Counted from the first letter of the stretch, positions 25,686 through 35,389 are shown. The stretch: DNA of 64,000 nt from RGIG2041 sp045578865 (GCA_045578865.1 JAZNLB010000013.1:32712-96711), one strand, 5' to 3'. The notes: a model not told the origin generated them from the letters alone. Numbers and translations: made by a program.

Positions 25686-27110
25686 ATGAAATTATCCGAA
25701 TTATTGCAAAGCGTAGAAACGGTCGGCACTGTGGCGGATGTGTGTGTGCGCTCGATTGCCTACGATTCTCGTGCGGTGGAGCCGGGCGATGTGTTTGTGT
25801 GCATCAAAGGCTACGCTACGGACGGACACCAATATGTGCAAAAGGCGATTGAAAACGGCGCTGCGGCGATTGTGGCACAAGATAGCGTTGAGGCAGATGT
25901 GCCTGTGGTGTATGTCAAAGACAGTCGTATGGCACTTGCACAGATGTCTAGGGTTTACTACGGCAAACCTGACGAAAAGATGAAAATTATCGGCATTACG
26001 GGCACCAACGGAAAGACCACGGTGACTTATTTAATCAAGCATATTCTGGAACATTACGGGCATAAGGTCGGTTTAATCGGCACCAATCAGAATATGATTG
26101 GCGATGTTGTGTTGCCTACACAGAGAACAACGCCGGAGTCGAAAGAACTTTATTTAATGTTTGCCGATATGGCAAATGCGGGTTGCAGTCATGTGGTGAT
26201 GGAGGTTTCCAGCCACGCGCTTTATCTCAGTCGTGTGGGTGGTATTCAATTTGAGGTAGGCGTGTTTACGAACTTAACGCAAGATCATCTGGATTTTCAT
26301 GGTGATATGGAAAATTATTATCTGGCAAAGGCGATGCTGTTTGATGTGTGTAAAAAAAGCGTTGTCAATACCGACGATGCGTACGGCAAGCGCATAGCGC
26401 GCCTTGCGCCAAACCTGCTGGATTATTCAGTAGATACGGCATCTGCGCTGCAAGCATCCGATATTGAAATCTCCGCCAAGGGCGTACTCTATGACGCAGA
26501 GCATAACGGGGAGCGCACATCAGTGCATGTGGCAATTCCGGGTATGTTTTCCGTTTACAATTCGCTTGCGGCGCTCGGTTGTGTGATGCAGCTCGGCATA
26601 CAGACAGATGATGCCGTTCGTGCACTTTTGACGGCGCATGGCGTAAAAGGCAGGGCAGAGGTTGTGCCGACATCTACGCCATACACGGTGCTCATTGATT
26701 ATGCACACACACCGGACGGACTTGAAAACATCTTGTCCACCGTCAATGAATTTAAAAAGGCGCGTCTGATTACGGTGTTCGGCTGCGGCGGCGATCGTGA
26801 CCGCACGAAGCGACCGCTGATGGGCGAAACGGCGGCGAGACTTTCCGATTTTGTAGTTGTAACTTCGGACAATCCGCGCATGGAAGACCCCGAGGCGATT
26901 TTAGATGACATCATACCGGGCATTGAGAAAACCGATTGCCCGTATGTGCGTATTGCCAATCGCAAAGAGGCGATTGCCTATGCACTATCCCATGCCGAGG
27001 CAGGCGATATTATCGTGCTTGCCGGCAAAGGACATGAAACTTATCAGATTTTAAACACGGGAACAATCCATTTCGATGAACGCGAAGTGGTATATGAACT
27101 GTTGCAATAA
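25686..27110 (+). CDS. murE: UDP-MurNAc-L-Ala-D-Glu:meso-diaminopimelate ligase
   Basis: MurE adds the third residue of the stem peptide. The 474-residue ligase has the ATP loop GITGTNGKTT, EVSSHAL, the TNLTQDHLDFHG motif and DYAHTPDGL. The TSDNPRMEDP stretch carries the DNPR motif that marks meso-DAP specificity, so the wall is predicted to be DAP-type. SD AGAGGGTG precedes the ATG. Confidence 0.97.
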   Translation: MKLSELLQSVETVGTVADVCVRSIAYDSRAVEPGDVFVCIKGYATDGHQYVQKAIENGAAAIVAQDSVEADVPVVYVKDSRMALAQMSRVYYGKPDEKMKIIGITGTNGKTTVTYLIKHILEHYGHKVGLIGTNQNMIGDVVLPTQRTTPESKELYLMFADMANAGCSHVVMEVSSHALYLSRVGGIQFEVGVFTNLTQDHLDFHGDMENYYLAKAMLFDVCKKSVVNTDDAYGKRIARLAPNLLDYSVDTASALQASDIEISAKGVLYDAEHNGERTSVHVAIPGMFSVYNSLAALGCVMQLGIQTDDAVRALLTAHGVKGRAEVVPTSTPYTVLIDYAHTPDGLENILSTVNEFKKARLITVFGCGGDRDRTKRPLMGETAARLSDFVVVTSDNPRMEDPEAILDDIIPGIEKTDCPYVRIANRKEAIAYALSHAEAGDIIVLAGKGHETYQILNTGTIHFDEREVVYELLQ

Positions 27111-27132
27111 TTCGAAAAAAGAAGGGCAGCTT

Positions 27133-28500
27133 ATGAAGGCATTTTCGGTTCAGCAAATTTTAGAAGCGACGGGCGGCACACTTGTGTGCGGCGCACCGAC
27201 ACAAAATTTTTCCGGCATATCTACCGACTCGCGCTGCGTCGGGTACGGGGCACTGTTTATCCCGTTTGTCGGGGAAACTTTTGATGCACACGATTTTATC
27301 GACAGCGCAATCAAAAGCGGTGCCAGTGGTGTGCTTACGCATAAGGATATGGCAATAGATACGCAAAGTGCGGTCATTCGCGTGCAGGACACGAAAAAGG
27401 CATACGGCGATATTGCTCGTTACTATAAAAATCAAATTGCACCGAAAACCGTAGCGATAACCGGCTCGGTCGGCAAAACGACCACGAAGGATATGGTGGC
27501 TTGTGTGCTTTCGGAGCATTTCAGCCTTACCGTAACCGAAAAAAACTACAACAATGAAATCGGCGTTCCGAAAACCCTTTTGAGCTTGAAAGAGACGGAT
27601 ACGGCGGCGGTGGTGGAAATGGGTATGAACCATTTTGGTGAAATTGCTTACCTTTCCTCGATTGCACAGCCGGATGCGGCTCTAATTACCAACATCGGTT
27701 TATCGCACATTGAAAACCTCGGCTCGCAGGAGGGCATCTTAAAGGCAAAATTAGAGGTGTTGGAGCATTTGAGCGAGGACGGCGTTTTGTTTTTAAACGG
27801 CGATGATGCGCTTTTAAATACGGTCAAGGCGGACCGCGCGATTGTGCGCTTCGGTCTGGATGCAAACACTTGTGATATCTATGCCGAAAACATCGTATCG
27901 GGCAGCGAGGAAATTGAATTTGATGTAATTTACAAGCGCAAGAAAGCGCATGTGCATCTGCCGGTGCCGGGCGTGCACAATATCTATAACGCACTTGCTG
28001 CGATGGCGGTCGGTGTGTTTTACGGGCTGACGCTTGCACAGACGGCGCGCGGCGTGGAAAAATTTGTGCCGGGCGATAAACGCATGAACATCATTCGCAC
28101 GGAAAAATTTACGATTTTAAATGACTGCTACAATGCATCTCCCGCTTCGGTGGAGGCGGCGGTGCAGGTGCTTTGCGGTCTGGAAAGCAAAAGAAAAGTC
28201 GCTATTTTAGGAGACATCAAAGAACTCGGCGATTTTGCACCGGCGGCGCATGGTAAGATGGGAAAACGGATTGCCCGCTTGGGTCTTGACTGCATTCTTG
28301 CCATCGGCGAAAATGCAAAGTTTGTCTGCCGTGGCGCGCAGGAGGGTGGCATCGGGCCAGAAAATCTACATTGTTTTAAAACCCGTCAGCAGGCGATTGA
28401 TGCACTGGAAACTTTGATTTTGCCGGGCGATGCGATTTTGGTGAAGGCATCTCGTGCAATGCAGTTAGAGTATGTAACGCAGGCACTAAAGCAATTATAA
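27133..28500 (+). CDS. murF: UDP-MurNAc-tripeptide:D-Ala-D-Ala ligase
   Basis: MurF adds D-Ala-D-Ala to complete the pentapeptide. The 455-residue protein has SRCVGYGALFIPFVGE, the P-loop TGSVGKTTTK, EMGMNHFGEI, the NDCYNASP motif and the KASRAM end. The start at 27133 follows GAAGGGCAGC. It lies 22 bases after murE and 20 bases before mraY. Confidence 0.97.
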   Translation: MKAFSVQQILEATGGTLVCGAPTQNFSGISTDSRCVGYGALFIPFVGETFDAHDFIDSAIKSGASGVLTHKDMAIDTQSAVIRVQDTKKAYGDIARYYKNQIAPKTVAITGSVGKTTTKDMVACVLSEHFSLTVTEKNYNNEIGVPKTLLSLKETDTAAVVEMGMNHFGEIAYLSSIAQPDAALITNIGLSHIENLGSQEGILKAKLEVLEHLSEDGVLFLNGDDALLNTVKADRAIVRFGLDANTCDIYAENIVSGSEEIEFDVIYKRKKAHVHLPVPGVHNIYNALAAMAVGVFYGLTLAQTARGVEKFVPGDKRMNIIRTEKFTILNDCYNASPASVEAAVQVLCGLESKRKVAILGDIKELGDFAPAAHGKMGKRIARLGLDCILAIGENAKFVCRGAQEGGIGPENLHCFKTRQQAIDALETLILPGDAILVKASRAMQLEYVTQALKQL

Positions 28501-28520
28501 TATACAAGGGGGAAAAGGAT

Positions 28521-29504
28521 ATGGCACTTTGGGTTTGTTTCAAATTGATTTGTATGAAGTACGCATGGCTTGCGGCGGCGATTGCTTTTTTGATTACGGC
28601 GCTGCTCGGGCCTGTTCTGATTCCGTTTTTGCACAAATTAAAGTTTGGCCAGTCCATCCGTGAAGAAGGGCCGAACTGGCATCAAAAGAAGAGCGGTACA
28701 CCAACGATGGGTGGCATTATGTTTATTGTTGCCAGCGCGGTTGCTACATTGATTTGCGCGCGTGGCGAACTGATGCTTTGCGTGCTCGCTTGCAGTCTTT
28801 GTTTCGGTATTATCGGTTTCGTTGACGATTATATTAAGGTGATTTTAAAGCGTAACCTCGGCTTGCGTTCAAAAGAAAAACTGGTTTTGCAAATTTTGGT
28901 TTCCGTTGCATTTACGGTTGTACTGTATTCTAACTCGGTGATTGACAACCGAATCATTTTGCCTTTTACCGAATGGCAGTTGCCGCTCGGCTATTTGTAT
29001 ATTCCGGCGGCGGTATTTGTGATGGTCGGCTTTAACAATGCTGTAAATTTAACGGACGGCGTTGACGGGCTTGCATCGTCGGTAACGGCGATTGTCTGTC
29101 TGTTTATTGCGCTGGCAGCCTACATCAGAGGCATTCCGGCGCTCTGCATACTCGCCTTTTCGATTTTCGGCGCTCTTTGTGGCTTTTTGCTGTTTAATCA
29201 CCATCCGGCGAAGGTGTTTATGGGTGATACCGGCTCCCTGTTTTTGGGTGGCTTTGTTGGTGCCTCCGCCATTGTTTTAAAGATGCCGGTGATTTTCGTG
29301 CTGGCAGGTTTTATCTATGTCGCAGAGGCGTTGTCCGTGGTTTTGCAGGTAATCAGTTTTAAGACAACCGGCAAGCGCATCTTTAAAATGAGTCCGATTC
29401 ATCATCACTACGAGATGTGCGGTCTTAGCGAAAAACAGATTGTATTTCGTTTCAGTGTGGTAACGGCTATCGGTTGCGCGATTGCATTTTTCTCTATTTT
29501 ATAA
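28521..29504 (+). CDS. mraY: Phospho-MurNAc-pentapeptide translocase
   Basis: MraY transfers phospho-MurNAc-pentapeptide to undecaprenyl phosphate, giving lipid I. The 327-residue integral membrane protein has ~10 hydrophobic helices. The signatures are GTPTMGGIMF, FVDDYIK, NLTDGVDGLA and the HHH-type loop SPIHHHYE. SD AAGGGGGAAA. In most dcw clusters murD follows mraY, but here only 33 bases separate it from ftsW. Confidence 0.97.
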   Translation: MALWVCFKLICMKYAWLAAAIAFLITALLGPVLIPFLHKLKFGQSIREEGPNWHQKKSGTPTMGGIMFIVASAVATLICARGELMLCVLACSLCFGIIGFVDDYIKVILKRNLGLRSKEKLVLQILVSVAFTVVLYSNSVIDNRIILPFTEWQLPLGYLYIPAAVFVMVGFNNAVNLTDGVDGLASSVTAIVCLFIALAAYIRGIPALCILAFSIFGALCGFLLFNHHPAKVFMGDTGSLFLGGFVGASAIVLKMPVIFVLAGFIYVAEALSVVLQVISFKTTGKRIFKMSPIHHHYEMCGLSEKQIVFRFSVVTAIGCAIAFFSIL

Positions 29505-29537
29505 TTCGGATTTCAAAATCAAAAAGGAGGGTTGGCT

Positions 29538-30836
29538 ATGCCGCAGTACGGCGCAGCAGCGCGTAAAAGCGCACACACAAAAAAGCATAAAAATAATGTC
29601 GTGCATTTGCGTGATGCCAAGGTATCGCAGTCGGCACAGCCAAAGAAAAAAGCAGCCCGAAAACAGGGAAAAGGTGCTTCGGGCTGGGCACAGTTGTTTG
29701 AACTCTACACGGGCGGATTTCATACGCGTTCACTCGATAAATCCATGTTGATTTTGATTATCGGTCTGGTGGTATTCGGATTGGTCATGGTCTTTTCGGC
29801 GAGTGCGCCTTCTGCAAGTGCATTTCAGAGCAGTCCCTACTTTTTCATTATCCGCCAAGGGATATTTGCGGTGCTCGGTATTGCGGTGATGCTTGGAATT
29901 TCCTTTATGGATTATCACCATTTAAGCAGGTTTGCTTTGCCGCTTTTAGGCGGCTCGTTCGCGCTTCTTTTATTGGTATATATTCCGGGGCTTGGCATGT
30001 CTATCAATGGTGCGCGCCGCTGGATTAACCTCGGCTTTACAACCCTGCAACCGTCCGAGGTGGTAAAAATTGCGCTGATTATATTTTTTGCTTTCAGTCT
30101 CAGCAAAGTCAAAGACGGCATCAAAAATTTCTGGCCGGAGCTTTGTATTTACCTCGGTATTCTGGTTGCGTTTGCAGGTATGATTCTGGCAGAGCCTCAC
30201 CTTTCCGCTACGCTGATTATCGGCGCAACGAGCGTTGTTTTGTTTTTGGTTGCAGGCGCAAGAATTCTACACTTTTTCTGGCTTGCTTTTCCGGTGGTGG
30301 GTGTCGGCGTATTTTACATTATGCAAAATCCGTACCAGATGGAAAGAATCATGGCATTTTTAGACCCGTTTGCTTACAAAAGCGACGAGGGATTTCAGGT
30401 GGTTAATTCGTTGTATGCGATTGGTTCGGGTGGCATTTTCGGTCTTGGTCTCGGACAGAGCAGACAAAAATATCTGTATCTGCCGGAGCCGCAAAATGAC
30501 TTTATTTTTGCGATCATCTGTGAAGAGCTTGGTTTAATTGGTGCACTTTTGGTATTGTTTTTGTTCGGTTGCCTGATTTGGAAAGGCTATCGCACGGCGA
30601 TTGAAGCACCGGATATGTTTGGCACGCTTCTGGCAACAGGAATTACCACGCTGGTAGCGATTCAGACGGTGCTCAATGTCGCAGTCGTAACCTCGTCTAT
30701 TCCGGCGACGGGTGTGGCATTGCCGTTTTTCAGTTTTGGCGGCACATCTCTGTTGATTTTGCTTGCATCTATGGGCATTTTGCTGAGTATCAGCAGGCAG
30801 ACTGTAACGAAGAAGGATGACGGTATCAAGTTATAG
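29538..30836 (+). CDS. ftsW: SEDS-family peptidoglycan glycosyltransferase FtsW
   Basis: This 432-residue membrane protein polymerises septal glycan together with the adjacent class B PBP. A ~70-residue basic cytoplasmic tail precedes ten membrane segments. SEDS landmarks include GARRWI, QPSEVVKIALI, the catalytic-loop region, the LPEPQNDFIFAII segment and GVALPFFSFGGTS. ATG 29538 follows AAAGGAGG by 7 bases. An internal 9-bp inverted repeat (CAGCCCGAA / TTCGGGCTG, 29653-29686) lies in the tail-coding part. Confidence 0.95.
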   Translation: MPQYGAAARKSAHTKKHKNNVVHLRDAKVSQSAQPKKKAARKQGKGASGWAQLFELYTGGFHTRSLDKSMLILIIGLVVFGLVMVFSASAPSASAFQSSPYFFIIRQGIFAVLGIAVMLGISFMDYHHLSRFALPLLGGSFALLLLVYIPGLGMSINGARRWINLGFTTLQPSEVVKIALIIFFAFSLSKVKDGIKNFWPELCIYLGILVAFAGMILAEPHLSATLIIGATSVVLFLVAGARILHFFWLAFPVVGVGVFYIMQNPYQMERIMAFLDPFAYKSDEGFQVVNSLYAIGSGGIFGLGLGQSRQKYLYLPEPQNDFIFAIICEELGLIGALLVLFLFGCLIWKGYRTAIEAPDMFGTLLATGITTLVAIQTVLNVAVVTSSIPATGVALPFFSFGGTSLLILLASMGILLSISRQTVTKKDDGIKL

Positions 30837-30846
30837 GAGGCGGCAT

Positions 30847-31953
30847 ATGAAAGTATTGTTTGCAGGCGGCGGTACGGCAGGGCATATCAATCCTGCGCTC
30901 AGTATTGCCGATGAAGTGCGCGCGCAGCATCCGGATGCACAAATTCTGTTTCTCGGCAGGCGCGGCAATATGGAAGAAAAACTGGTAACGAAGCAAGGTT
31001 ACCCGATAGAGTTTATTGATGTAGAAGGATTTAAGCGCTCACCGATTGCCAATGTGCGTGTGGTGGCAAAAACGCTTAAAGCCATCTTGCAGAGCAAAAA
31101 GATTATTAAGCGTTTTCGACCGGATGTCGTGGTGACAACGGGTGGCTATGTCAGCGGACCGGTGATGATTGCGGCGTACCTTTCGGGCGTGCCGTCATTG
31201 ATTCACGAGTCAAATGTATATCCGGGTGTAGCGGTAAAAATGTCGGCAAAAACGGCAACGCGCATTTGCGTAAGTTTTGATAAAACACTTGAACTGATTT
31301 CTCAAAAGCACAAGTGCGAAAAAACCGGAAATCCGGTGCGTGCACAGATTTTGAAAACCGGCAAAGAAGAGGCGCGTGCGGCGCTACGCATCAAGGATAA
31401 AGTGTTGGTTTTGGTCTTTGGTGGCAGTCTGGGCGCTAAAAAACTAAACGAAGCGGTACTCGGCTATATTGCCGAGATTCGTGACGCACAAGATGTAGAA
31501 CTCATTTTCGGTACGGGTGAGCGTAACTATGCCGATGTAATGGCGGCGCTTGCCAAGATGGAGATCAATGTCCCCGAATGTCAGCACATTCAGGTTTTGC
31601 CGTATATTTACAATATGAACGAGGCGATGGCGGCGGCCGATATTGTAATTGCGCGCGCAGGCGCAATCACGATTGCGGAGCTGATGGCGCTCGGCAAGCC
31701 GTCGATTTTAATTCCGTCGCCGAATGTAGCATATAACCATCAGGAAACGAATGCGCGCCAGTTGGAGCAAAACGGTGCAGCGCTTGTGCTGACGGAAGAT
31801 GAACTTTCAGCAAAAAGTTTACAGGAAAAAATTGACCTCTTGATTTCTGACAAGGAACAGTTGTATACTATAGGTGAAAATGCAAAGAAGATGGGCATGC
31901 CGGATGCGACAAAGCGCATTTGCGCCATTTTAAATGAAATTGCATTAAAGTAA
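30847..31953 (+). CDS. murG: UDP-GlcNAc:lipid I N-acetylglucosaminyltransferase
   Basis: MurG converts lipid I to lipid II at the inner membrane face. The 368-residue GT28 enzyme has the GGGTAGHINPAL loop, the HESNVYPG acceptor loop, GGSLGA and the C-terminal donor site RAGAITIAELMALGKPSILIP, seen here as RAGAITIAE plus SPNVAYNHQ. SD AGGAGGCGG overlaps the end of ftsW. Confidence 0.97.
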   Translation: MKVLFAGGGTAGHINPALSIADEVRAQHPDAQILFLGRRGNMEEKLVTKQGYPIEFIDVEGFKRSPIANVRVVAKTLKAILQSKKIIKRFRPDVVVTTGGYVSGPVMIAAYLSGVPSLIHESNVYPGVAVKMSAKTATRICVSFDKTLELISQKHKCEKTGNPVRAQILKTGKEEARAALRIKDKVLVLVFGGSLGAKKLNEAVLGYIAEIRDAQDVELIFGTGERNYADVMAALAKMEINVPECQHIQVLPYIYNMNEAMAAADIVIARAGAITIAELMALGKPSILIPSPNVAYNHQETNARQLEQNGAALVLTEDELSAKSLQEKIDLLISDKEQLYTIGENAKKMGMPDATKRICAILNEIALK

Positions 31954-31966
31954 CACAATACACGCA

Positions 31967-32004
31967 CTCCGCATACGATACAATGATAATTGTAGTATGC
32001 GGAG
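31967..32004 (+). promoter_or_regulatory. Hairpin that sequesters the murA Shine-Dalgarno
   Basis: CTCCGCATAC (31967-31976) pairs with GTATGCGGAG (31995-32004). Inside it TACAAT pairs with ATTGTA around a GATA loop, with a GA bulge on the 5' side. The total is 16 bp. The GGAG of the murA SD (GGAGGTG, 32001-32007) lies in the 3' arm, and the ATG is 8 bases further on. No T-tract follows, so it is not a terminator. A translational control element is inferred. Confidence 0.7.
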
Positions 32005-32012
32005 GTGTTTTC

Positions 32013-33308
32013 ATGTCTGTGATAGTGGTAGAAGGTGGTCACAGTCTGGAAGGAACGGTGCGCGTGCAAGGTGCAAAAAATGCGGTGTTGCCGATTTTGG
32101 CGGCGACGGTGCTCTGCCGCGGAGAAAGTCTTGTGGAAAACTGCCCCAATCTAAGTGATGTAGCGGCAACGGTGCGGATACTAAAACATCTTGGGTGTCG
32201 GGCGGTGCGTGAAGAGGACAAAATTTTAGTGGATGCATCGGGGATGCACAGAAGTGATATTCCGGAAAGTCTGATGCGCGAGATGCGGTCCTCCGTTATT
32301 TTTTTAGGGGCGATTTTAGCACGCTTCGGCAGGGCGAGTGTTGCCATGCCGGGCGGATGTGAACTCGGACCGAGACCGATTGATTTACATCTGGCGGCTT
32401 TTCAGCAGATGGGCGTGTCGATCACCGAGGCGCACGGCAGTATTGAGTGTACTTGTAATAAACTTGTCGGCACACAAATACACCTTGGATTTCCCAGTGT
32501 CGGCGCAACGGAAAATATTATGCTTGCGGCAACGCTTGCTGAGGGAGAAACTGTGATCACCAATGCGGCGAAAGAGCCGGAAATTGAAGATTTGCAAAGG
32601 ATGTTAAACCGTATGGGCGCGCGTGTGCGCGGTGCAGGTACGGATTGTATATGTATCGAGGGCGTACAGGATTTGCACGCTGCCGCGCACAGCGTGATGC
32701 CTGACCGCATTGTGGCGGCGACCTATATGGCTTGCAGTGCAGCGGCGGGCGGCACATTGGAACTGTCCGATGTTTGTCCGGCGCACATGGAATCAATTTT
32801 AAGCGTGGCACGCAGCTACGGAGCGAAATTGTATACGGAGGAAAAACGCATTATACATACGGCGCCCGAAAGGCTTAGTGCCGTGAAAATGATTCGCACG
32901 ATGCCACACCCGGGTTTTCCTACGGATGCACAGGCGCCCGTGATGGCGGCGCTTTGTCTGGCGCAGGGCACCGGGATTATTACGGAGACCATATTTGAAA
33001 ACCGATTCAAGCATGTTACGGAACTGATGCGTATGGGTGCTGACATTACGGTGGAGGGGAGAATCGCCGTCGTCCGTGGTGTGGAGCATTTAAGCGGAGC
33101 AAATGTATGTGCGATGGAACTGCGCGGCGGTGCAGCACTGGTTGTTGCTGCGCTGGGTGCACAGGGGGTAACGCGTATCGGGAAAATCGGATATATAGAA
33201 CGCGGCTACGACGACATTGCCGGTGTGCTTGCCGGTGTGGGCGCAAAAATCAGAAAGGAAACAGAGGATGAAAGAGATGAAAAACAGGCGTGTCCTTCCT
33301 GTCCATGA
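32013..33308 (+). CDS. murA: UDP-GlcNAc 1-carboxyvinyltransferase
   Basis: MurA makes the first committed step of peptidoglycan synthesis from UDP-GlcNAc and phosphoenolpyruvate. The 431-residue protein keeps Lys22-Asn23 (GAKNAVLP), the fosfomycin-target cysteine at 116 (AMPGGCELGPRPIDLH) and the PHPGFPTD loop. The start follows GGAGGTG by 5 bases. Translation probably depends on opening of the hairpin just upstream. The 3' end overlaps divIB by 41 bases. Confidence 0.97.
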   Translation: MSVIVVEGGHSLEGTVRVQGAKNAVLPILAATVLCRGESLVENCPNLSDVAATVRILKHLGCRAVREEDKILVDASGMHRSDIPESLMREMRSSVIFLGAILARFGRASVAMPGGCELGPRPIDLHLAAFQQMGVSITEAHGSIECTCNKLVGTQIHLGFPSVGATENIMLAATLAEGETVITNAAKEPEIEDLQRMLNRMGARVRGAGTDCICIEGVQDLHAAAHSVMPDRIVAATYMACSAAAGGTLELSDVCPAHMESILSVARSYGAKLYTEEKRIIHTAPERLSAVKMIRTMPHPGFPTDAQAPVMAALCLAQGTGIITETIFENRFKHVTELMRMGADITVEGRIAVVRGVEHLSGANVCAMELRGGAALVVAALGAQGVTRIGKIGYIERGYDDIAGVLAGVGAKIRKETEDERDEKQACPSCP

Positions 33309-34062
33309 GGACATCCGCGAGCGGCATCGCAAAAGGCAACTTAAAAAGAAGCGTGTCCGGTTCATATTCTTTTGCATCAGTATGCTGCTTTTGTTTTTAG
33401 CGGCGGCGACGGCGGTTGTATTTTTAACGCCGTGGTTTCATACCCAAGCCGTGATTGTACAGGGAAACGCACAGGTAGACAGCGCCGACCTCATTGAAGC
33501 AAGCACCATCAAAAAAGGGGAGAGCATTTTTGCGGTTAGTTTAAGCAGCGTGGAGGAAAGACTTTTGCAAATCCCGTATGTCAAAGCGGCAACCGTAAAG
33601 CGAAAATTGCCGAATACCATCGTGATTTCGGTGCAGGAAAGTACGGCGGTGGCACGCATAGAAAAAGAGTCTATGCAAATTTGTCTCGACGAAATGGGCG
33701 AAGTGGTTTATGCGGGGGCAAATCCGCCCGAAAATCTGATTTTGGTTTTGGGTGTGCCGGTGGAGGAATACACATTGGGCGCGCCGCTATTACTTGCAGA
33801 CGGCAAAGCGCCCGCACTTTTGATGGAATTTATCGGTGCTGTGCGTGAAGTCGGGCTGCTGGGTAACATCCACAGTGTAGATATGACGGTGGCGGAGAAT
33901 ATCAAAATTACCTACGGGCAAGGACTGACGGTACTTTTTGGTGACAGCTATGATTTGAAGCGTAAACTTTTAACATTTATGGAGATTGCACACGAATTGC
34001 CGGAGAATGCAAAGGGTGAAATTGACCTGCGAATCAGCGGCAAGGGCTTTTACCGTCCGTAA
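33268..34062 (+). CDS. ftsQ: Cell-division protein FtsQ/DivIB
   Basis: This 264-residue bitopic protein has a basic cytoplasmic tail and one membrane helix (about 31-53, FIFFCISMLLLFLAAATAVV). An extracellular POTRA domain follows (FHTQAVIVQGNAQVDSADLI, quoted to its start) with the IPYVKAATVKRKLPNTI motif, and then the beta domain. It links FtsL to the transpeptidase at the septum. ATG 33268 uses the SD GAAAGGA inside murA; ATG 33277 is an alternative. Confidence 0.9.
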   Translation: MKEMKNRRVLPVHEDIRERHRKRQLKKKRVRFIFFCISMLLLFLAAATAVVFLTPWFHTQAVIVQGNAQVDSADLIEASTIKKGESIFAVSLSSVEERLLQIPYVKAATVKRKLPNTIVISVQESTAVARIEKESMQICLDEMGEVVYAGANPPENLILVLGVPVEEYTLGAPLLLADGKAPALLMEFIGAVREVGLLGNIHSVDMTVAENIKITYGQGLTVLFGDSYDLKRKLLTFMEIAHELPENAKGEIDLRISGKGFYRP

Positions 34063-34117
34063 TTTTGAGTTAAATGTAAAAAAATTATAAAATTTAATAT
34101 TTTTTTAATAAATTCTA

Positions 34118-34146
34118 TTGAACAAATGAAAAAAATGTTGTATAAT
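34118..34146 (+). promoter_or_regulatory. Strong sigma-A promoter for ftsZ
   Basis: TTGAAC and a consensus TATAAT are separated by 17 bases, in a very A/T-rich 140-base gap after ftsQ. It allows ftsZ to be expressed independently of the upstream dcw genes. Confidence 0.85.
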
Positions 34147-34204
34147 AACATTTGATTAAATATTGATTACATTTAAGTTACAAAGGATAGAGGAGGCGCT
34201 TGAA

Positions 34205-35341
34205 TTGTTTGATATTGAAGTTGAAACAAGCAATGTTGCGAAAATTAAAGTCATTGGTGTCGGCGGCGGCGGTAACAATGCCGTAAATCGCATGATTGAT
34301 GCCGGTGTAAAATGTGTAGACTTTATTGCGGTAAATACAGATGCACAGGTTTTAAAGGACTCCAAGGCTGTTGCGAAGATGCAGATTGGCGAAAAACTCA
34401 CCCGTGGTCTGGGCGCAGGTGCAAATCCGGAAATCGGCGAAAAGGCTGCAATGGAAAGCCGCGATGAAATCGAGGCAATGATTAAGGGCGCTGATATGGT
34501 ATTTATTACTGCAGGTATGGGCGGCGGTACCGGTACGGGTGCGGCAGCTGTAATTGCAGGCATTGCGAAGGAGATGGGCATTTTAACCATCGCTATCGTA
34601 ACCAAGCCGTTTACCTTTGAAGGTCGTCCGAGACTTGCCAAGGCGGAAATGGGTATTGCAAAACTGCGTGAAAATGTGGATGCGATTATGACCATCCCGA
34701 ATGACAACATTTTGAAGGTTGTAGATAAGAACACCACGCTTGCCAACAGTTTCTTAATGGCAGACGATGTACTCCGTCAGGGTGTGCAGGGTATTTCCGA
34801 TATGATTGTCGGTACAGGATACATCAATGCCGACTTCGCCGATGTAAAGAGAACCATGGAAAATTCCGGTATCGCACACATGGGCGTGGGCGTTGCAAAG
34901 GGCGAAAACAAGGCATCAGAGGCAATCAAAATGGCGATCGAAAGTCCGCTTCTGGAAACCTCTATTGCAGGCGCAAGAAATGTGCTTGTTAACATCACGG
35001 GTGACAAAAACCTTACCTTGTTTGATGCAAATGATATCATGAGCATGGCAAACGATTTGGTGGATTCCGATGCGGAAATCATCTTCGGTGTGGTTATTGA
35101 TGAAAACCTCGATGATGAAATGCGCGTAACCGTTGTCGCAACGGGTTTTGACAGCGCAAGACCGGCTGCGCCGGCGGCAAAACCGGCTGAGGAAAAGAAG
35201 GATGATTTCTTCGGTAGTCTCATCGGTAAGACCGAGGAAGTTGAGGCACCGGCAGCGGAGGATGCGTCGTTTGCGCCGACTGCGAGTGCAGAACTTGAAA
35301 ATGTAGACATCCCGAATTTCTTAAAGAATAAGAATTTCTAA
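34205..35341 (+). CDS. ftsZ: Cell-division GTPase FtsZ
   Basis: FtsZ forms the cytokinetic ring. The 378-residue protein has VIGVGGGGNNAVNRM, the tubulin signature GGGTGTGAA, the T7 loop region NADFADVK and a disordered acidic linker. It ends in a conserved C-terminal peptide, DIPNFLKNKNF. TTG 34205 is the likely start, giving MFDIEVE, because AGGAGG ends 8 bases before it. The longer ATG at 34163 would lie upstream of that SD. The gene has its own promoter and terminator. Confidence 0.97.
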   Translation: MFDIEVETSNVAKIKVIGVGGGGNNAVNRMIDAGVKCVDFIAVNTDAQVLKDSKAVAKMQIGEKLTRGLGAGANPEIGEKAAMESRDEIEAMIKGADMVFITAGMGGGTGTGAAAVIAGIAKEMGILTIAIVTKPFTFEGRPRLAKAEMGIAKLRENVDAIMTIPNDNILKVVDKNTTLANSFLMADDVLRQGVQGISDMIVGTGYINADFADVKRTMENSGIAHMGVGVAKGENKASEAIKMAIESPLLETSIAGARNVLVNITGDKNLTLFDANDIMSMANDLVDSDAEIIFGVVIDENLDDEMRVTVVATGFDSARPAAPAAKPAEEKKDDFFGSLIGKTEEVEAPAAEDASFAPTASAELENVDIPNFLKNKNF

Positions 35342-35350
35342 AACATTTTA

Positions 35351-35375
35351 AAGGACGGCGTTGCCGTCCTTTTTT
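35351..35375 (+). terminator. Intrinsic terminator after ftsZ
   Basis: AAGGACGGC and GCCGTCCTT form a 9-bp stem with a GTT loop, followed by further T residues. Confidence 0.92.
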
Positions 35376-35389
35376 ACAAGGTATATCCT

